Assembly (NCBI GenBank): GCA_002505345.1 | Contig: DAUY01000016.1 | Span: 62,001-126,000, forward strand | Direction of reading: 5' to 3' | DNA: 64,000 nucleotides | Source of the DNA: Methanomassiliicoccaceae archaeon UBA370 | Lineage (GTDB): Archaea > Thermoplasmatota > Thermoplasmata > Methanomassiliicoccales > Methanomethylophilaceae | In this document: positions 60,369-64,000 of the stretch, piece by piece | Layout: every line of letters begins with the position of its first letter | Numbering within the stretch: position 1 is the stretch's first letter | Translations under genes and position numbers: made by a program | The notes under the pieces: model-generated | The model's database searches: none | Told to the model about the DNA's origin: nothing | Seen by the model: the letters and a program-made list of their open reading frames with translations, nothing else

Positions 60369-61340
60369 ATGTTGGGATACACCACCCCTCTGTACAGCAG
60401 AATGTCGGCGCCCGACCTGGCGGATTACCGCAGGTACTACTGCGAAACGTGCCACGAGCTGAGGGGCGGTTTCGGGCTTTTTTCGACGGCGGCGGTCAAC
60501 TACGACATGACCTTCAACACCATCCTGCTGAACTCCATATCGGGTGACGTCCTGGACTTCGGTCATACGAAGAACGGCGTATCGTGCGTTTTCCGCGGTC
60601 CTTACGCCGATTCCGACGTTATGAGGAAGATGGCCGGATATACGGTCCTGCTCACCAAGTGGGAGCTTGTCGACGATGAGTGCGACAAGCCCTCAAAAAG
60701 GAACAAATTCATATCGCTGGCACTTAACAGGGCCATACGAAAGGCGGAAAGGCTCTACCCCGAATACGACGTCATGGTGGGAGAAGGATACAACCGCCTG
60801 AGAGGCATGGAGCTGGACGGATGCACAGACCCGATAAAGATGGGTTCAAAATTCGGTCTGGCACTTTCAAAGCCTCTGGAAGATATAGCGGGAGATCGCG
60901 CAGACGAACGCCTCAGTGAACTGTTCGTACACCTCACTTCGATCGTTTATCTCATGGACGCGGTGGACGACCTTGACAAGGACTACATGGACGGTACTTA
61001 CAATCCGTTCCTGGCACGTTATTCCGATTTCATGGAGGGACGTCCCGAGGCCTGTGTTGAGAAGGACTGCGGTTGCTCCGGGGTCTACACCAACCGCAAC
61101 ACGTTCATCAACCAGAATCTGTATGAGATCACGGACATGATGAACTCCGTGATGTCCGGCCTTCAGACATCTTACTCTTTCGTCAGGAAGAGGATGAGGT
61201 CCTCGGTGGGAGTGACCGACAACATCGTTATGCACGGCATACCGGAGTCTGCAAAGAACGTAATAACGGGAAGGGGCGCCGCAAAGACCGGCGTCAAGGA
61301 CCTTATGGATGGCCACAAGGAACGCAACCGCTCATACTGA
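60369..61340 (+). CDS. DUF5685-like protein
   Basis: A 323-residue protein whose start (MLGYTTPLYSRMSAPDLADYRRYYCETCHELRGGFG) and following YDMTFNTILL follow the DUF5685 pattern. The rest is all-helical, and VYLMDAVDDLDKDYMDGTYNPFL gives a DAVDDLDKD cluster like the Asp-rich metal-binding motifs of isoprenoid synthase folds. Cys pairs at the N-terminus (CETC) and centre (CVEKDCGC) could bind metal. It is divergent from the Cys-rich protein/radical SAM pair across an 93-bp region. Function unknown. Confidence 0.6.
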   Translation: MLGYTTPLYSRMSAPDLADYRRYYCETCHELRGGFGLFSTAAVNYDMTFNTILLNSISGDVLDFGHTKNGVSCVFRGPYADSDVMRKMAGYTVLLTKWELVDDECDKPSKRNKFISLALNRAIRKAERLYPEYDVMVGEGYNRLRGMELDGCTDPIKMGSKFGLALSKPLEDIAGDRADERLSELFVHLTSIVYLMDAVDDLDKDYMDGTYNPFLARYSDFMEGRPEACVEKDCGCSGVYTNRNTFINQNLYEITDMMNSVMSGLQTSYSFVRKRMRSSVGVTDNIVMHGIPESAKNVITGRGAAKTGVKDLMDGHKERNRSY

Positions 61341-61583
61341 CCTGTATTTCGGCTCGTAGAGGGAGCAGACGTCCAAACCCATGGTCTCCCTGGAAAGAGC
61401 GTCACACATCTCCTTTCCGCCTTCTACATGGTAATAACCGCAGCTCTCGCATATCCCCGGCCTGTATCTGGCACATGTGCCTTCCGGACCGCTGTCGCCG
61501 CCTGTGAAGTGACATGTCCATGAGCTTACGGAATGTATGCAGAATCTGCAGGATTTGCATTTCTTGTAGTTTTCGTCCGACAT
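61332..61583 (-). CDS. small Cys-rich protein of unknown function
   Basis: An 83-residue protein with nine Cys: CKSCRFC, WTCHF, GTCARY, GICESCGYY, EMCDAL, LDVCSLY. The pairs suggest a zinc- or Fe-S-binding fold rather than a RiPP core. A TATA element (GGTTTATC) about 26 nt upstream of ATG 61583 fits a leaderless start. The 3' end overlaps that of the DUF5685-like gene. A longer upstream frame exists and has no start support. Confidence 0.55.
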   Translation of the reverse strand: MSDENYKKCKSCRFCIHSVSSWTCHFTGGDSGPEGTCARYRPGICESCGYYHVEGGKEMCDALSRETMGLDVCSLYEPKYRSV

Positions 61584-61656
61584 GCATCCGGTATGCACGG
61601 TGGCTGATAAACCATTTGCCGGGTCAAAATTAAATCTTTGACCCCGTTCACCGAAC

Positions 61657-62157
61657 ATGGACGATCTTGCGGACCTGAAAAAAGAAGCCGAGACCCATAG
61701 AAGATCCGCCGGAGACCTCTCCGAAGAAGCCGAGAGGCTGATGAGCGAGCATGCGGCCCTCGTCAAGAAGGCAAAGAACCTTTCCTCCAAGGCCGCCAAC
61801 TCTGCCAGGATGAGGGACGAATGCGCCAGGGAGGCGGCCAACTCCGAAGGTAAAACAGAGGCGTGGAGGTCCCGCCTCGAAGACAGGAAAGGCAGGGATG
61901 CGCTGGACCTGAGCAACGAGAGGAACCAGATGCATATGCACTCCCAAGCCGCTAAAGGCATGAGAGTAAGGGAGAGGCGGGCGGAATCCGAAAGGATCAA
62001 ACTGGAGAAGGAAGCCGAAGAATGTAAAAAGAGGGCGTATGAGCTGAAAAACAGGGCGAATTCCCTTCACAGGAACGCAAACAGCGAATACGAACTCTAT
62101 CAGGGACTGACCCGGAAAATCTCAAAGATCGAAAATAAAGATGATTCCGGGGCCTGA
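61657..62157 (+). CDS. coiled-coil protein
   Basis: A 166-residue, almost entirely alpha-helical protein rich in Glu, Lys, Arg and Ala with heptad repeats (DLKKEAETHRRSAGDLSEEAERL, RERRAESERIKLEKEAEECK). It has no signal peptide and no membrane segment. It resembles in composition, though not clearly in sequence, the COG1340-type protein at 11 kb. TATA AAAATTAAATC lies 27 nt before the ATG. Terminator at its stop codon. Confidence 0.55.
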   Translation: MDDLADLKKEAETHRRSAGDLSEEAERLMSEHAALVKKAKNLSSKAANSARMRDECAREAANSEGKTEAWRSRLEDRKGRDALDLSNERNQMHMHSQAAKGMRVRERRAESERIKLEKEAEECKKRAYELKNRANSLHRNANSEYELYQGLTRKISKIENKDDSGA

Positions 62158-62169
62158 GCCCCGGTTTTT
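62147..62169 (+). terminator. intrinsic terminator overlapping the coiled-coil stop codon
   Basis: CCGGGGC and GCCCCGG pair perfectly around CTGA and T5 follows. The stop codon (TGA 62155-62157) is in the loop, so the end of translation and the start of termination coincide. It also separates this gene from the convergent surface-protein gene. Confidence 0.75.
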
Positions 62170-62174
62170 AGGGT

Positions 62175-64000
62175 TTAAGCTCTCCTGGCCCTGCGGTGCA
62201 GCACGAAGGCGACAACGGCCACGATGATGACCACGGCGACAGCTATCGCAATGTACAGCATCGTGTCGTCATCTGCCGTGCCCGGTACCGATATCGCAGA
62301 AAGGACGTAGCCGGAGCAGTGGTCCAGGTCGAACGTGACCTTTCCGTCGATAACGGTTGCGCTCCTCACGGGCTCTAGACCGATCGCGTTTCCGTCACCG
62401 TCGGTTACGACGAAGTAGATCTGCAGAACCGTTCCGTCAGCGAACTTGTCGCCGACGTTGTACGTGACAGTGGTCTTGCCGGGCATCAGTCCCGACGCGG
62501 CGAAGTCGATGTACATGAAGCTGGTCTCTCCGGAGAGGAGGTGTCCGGACAACGCCTCCATCTCTTCATCGGTGAGCTCTTTGTTGATGATTTCCAGGTC
62601 CATGACCGTATCCGGGTCAAGGGCCGTTCCGTCGTTGAAGATCTCCCACGAGAAGAGATAGTTGCCGTCATCGTCGTACACATCCACGTACAGGGTCCCG
62701 AAGAACTCGAAACTTCCAGAACTGAGGAAGTCCGCGAGGCCGTCCTCACCGTCGATCCTGATGTGCCCGTATGCCGGGTCTTCGGACGTGCCCGTCCCCA
62801 TGTATGTCATCAGTTCGCTCACTTCGGTGAACTCCTCGGCATAGATCGGGTACAGGGTGACGTCCCCCTTCACTCCCCAGCCTGCATTCCACTCGAGGCC
62901 ATCCTCGGTCATCCATCCGACGCACTTCATGGTTTCGTCGCCGACGGTCTTATCAGGGACCGCCGGAGGGCTGACCAACTTGTTGTATCCCACCGTCTGG
63001 GTGGTCTCTTCCTCGCCGACGACATACGTGACGGTGAAGTTCAGACCGGACCCTGACCCGTTATAGGCGGACAGTATCTTGTTGAACACGCTGCGTACCT
63101 GGCTCTTCTCGGTGCTGTCGAGGTAGTACTCGAAATCCGGGTCGACTTCTATATCTGCGAGCGAGTCGAAGACAGGAAGGTCGCCAGGGCTCAGTTCCTC
63201 GGTTGCGAGATACAGGTCCTCAATATAGAACTCATACTCGTAAATATCGTCTTCTTCATCGATTAGGTCTCCCTGTTCGGCCAGCAACTCGAACACCATG
63301 TCCGTTATCGCATATGCGCCGAATGTCATGCTGACCTGGATAGTGTCCTCGTCGATTATGAAGTCTTCAAAGTCGGAATCCTCGGGCACCATGTACATCA
63401 GCGCCTCGGCGATCTCACCGTCGATGTTTGCGAACACCGATGCGAACACGGATTGCTTGCCGTCCAAGGTGAGCGTGTATATCACGTCGTTGAGATCCTC
63501 GACGGTTGTGACTCCCGACCCGCCGGTGGAGGACATGCTGTATCTGAGCGAAGCTCCCGCAATGATCTCAGAATCGTTGTCTGTATCGGTGAATACGTCA
63601 GAGATGTCTATATCGGGTTCTTCGTTCATCAAATCGATGTAGTTCATTATGCTGAAGTTTGTCGATAACTCCGCATCGATGAACGCATCGATCGCAATGT
63701 CGACGCTGGTTATGTTGCCCTCGGCATCCAGGTTCACCAGCCCCTGTACGACGACGACGGCCTTCAGAGAGGCGTCTACTCTCAGCGGATATTCGTCGTC
63801 TTCTAATTCTATATTGTCATCATACTCGACCGATACCTCGATCAGTATTCCGCCGTCAACGGAGATGGTGTATCCGCTGTCGTTTGCGCGGATCACCTCA
63901 ACGATAAGCGCAGCGTTGACATCCGCCTTCTTTATGGCCTCGTCCAACGTATCATACATGTCCTGGTTGTCTTCGTCTTCTTCGTCGAAGATCATCTCCA
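62175..64000 (-). CDS. acidic cell-surface protein with Listeria-Bacteroides-type repeat (5' end beyond window)
   Basis: At least 608 residues are open to the right edge, with no signal peptide in view, so the N-terminus is outside. The protein is very acidic with many Asp-rich repeats. Near residue 370 is a Listeria-Bacteroides (InlB B-like) repeat: VTYVVGEEETTQTVGYNKL, followed by WMTEDGLEWNAGWGVKGDVTLYPIYA. The C-terminus has one transmembrane helix (MLYIAIAVAVVIIVAVVAFVL) and a basic stop RRARRA, so it is anchored outside the cell. Such adhesin-like proteins are common in gut Methanomassiliicoccales. Confidence 0.75.
   Translation of the reverse strand, partial: EMIFDEEDEDNQDMYDTLDEAIKKADVNAALIVEVIRANDSGYTISVDGGILIEVSVEYDDNIELEDDEYPLRVDASLKAVVVVQGLVNLDAEGNITSVDIAIDAFIDAELSTNFSIMNYIDLMNEEPDIDISDVFTDTDNDSEIIAGASLRYSMSSTGGSGVTTVEDLNDVIYTLTLDGKQSVFASVFANIDGEIAEALMYMVPEDSDFEDFIIDEDTIQVSMTFGAYAITDMVFELLAEQGDLIDEEDDIYEYEFYIEDLYLATEELSPGDLPVFDSLADIEVDPDFEYYLDSTEKSQVRSVFNKILSAYNGSGSGLNFTVTYVVGEEETTQTVGYNKLVSPPAVPDKTVGDETMKCVGWMTEDGLEWNAGWGVKGDVTLYPIYAEEFTEVSELMTYMGTGTSEDPAYGHIRIDGEDGLADFLSSGSFEFFGTLYVDVYDDDGNYLFSWEIFNDGTALDPDTVMDLEIINKELTDEEMEALSGHLLSGETSFMYIDFAASGLMPGKTTVTYNVGDKFADGTVLQIYFVVTDGDGNAIGLEPVRSATVIDGKVTFDLDHCSGYVLSAISVPGTADDDTMLYIAIAVAVVIIVAVVAFVLHRRARRA

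Noticed and set aside
1..64000. CRISPR array, IS element, prophage or integrase
   Set aside because: No direct-repeat array, transposase motif or att-like repeat was seen in either strand; gene order looks like stable chromosome.

Overview
The window is about 56-57% G+C by eye and reads as one contiguous stretch of archaeal chromosome. Archaeal hallmarks are TBP, ABCE1/Rli1, TrmY, SRP54, an archaeal-type PheT, a CoaD-type pantetheine-phosphate adenylyltransferase, HMG-CoA reductase, and TATA boxes sitting 24-30 nt before many start codons (leaderless mRNAs). A methanol:corrinoid methyltransferase pair (mtaC-mtaB) lies divergent from a RamA-type corrinoid activase, with no methyl-branch genes in view. 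None of about 70 stop codons read is TAG; they are TGA or TAA. Together these point to a methyl-reducing, pyrrolysine-decoding methanogen of the order Methanomassiliicoccales (Methanomethylophilaceae-like, probably gut-associated). No mcr, pyl or mtaA gene is in the window, so the placement is an inference.

Layout. 1-15 kb is housekeeping: rubrerythrin (cut by the window edge), TPR protein, deoxyribosyltransferase-like protein, hmgA, pheT, peroxiredoxin, a truncated ETF-like pair, a CoaD-NTPase fusion, trmY-srp54, an archaeal coiled-coil protein, purB and a radical SAM protein. 15.1-22.7 kb holds tRNA-Ala(CGC) and a six-gene Hyf-type membrane complex whose large subunit has lost all four [NiFe] cysteines, so it is an Ehr-like complex rather than a hydrogenase. 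22.7-33.5 kb holds a stress protein, a VIT-like membrane protein, a candidate structured ncRNA, mtaCB, a cobW/His-rich/ramA operon, a SsuABC/TauABC-like importer whose binding protein appears circularly permuted, and an AdoMet decarboxylase-like gene. 33.7-44.6 kb holds a DUF362 ferredoxin, ThpR, three pseudopilin-like proteins, a cysteine desulfurase, pyrD-pyrK, tRNA-Cys, tbp and metG-PHP.

44.7-48.9 kb is a tandem array of three MATE exporters, the middle one probably starting at CTG. 49-58.7 kb holds rli1, a Ca2+/Na+ antiporter, a PHP protein, a NIF3-like domain protein, CDF and MFS exporters, a cobalamin adenosyltransferase and a cysK-metA sulfur amino-acid operon. 58.7-61.6 kb holds a radical SAM-SPASM maturase beside a small protein with 12 Cys in 31 residues and a divergent DUF5685-like gene, a candidate undescribed peptide-modification system. 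The window ends in an acidic, membrane-anchored surface protein with a Listeria-Bacteroides-type repeat.

How it fits: MtaB/MtaC use methanol, and RamA with a CobW GTPase and a His-rich protein plausibly reactivate and metallate them. The Ehr-like complex could couple reduced ferredoxin to ion translocation with an unknown acceptor. BtuR and the importer may serve cofactor or sulfur supply.
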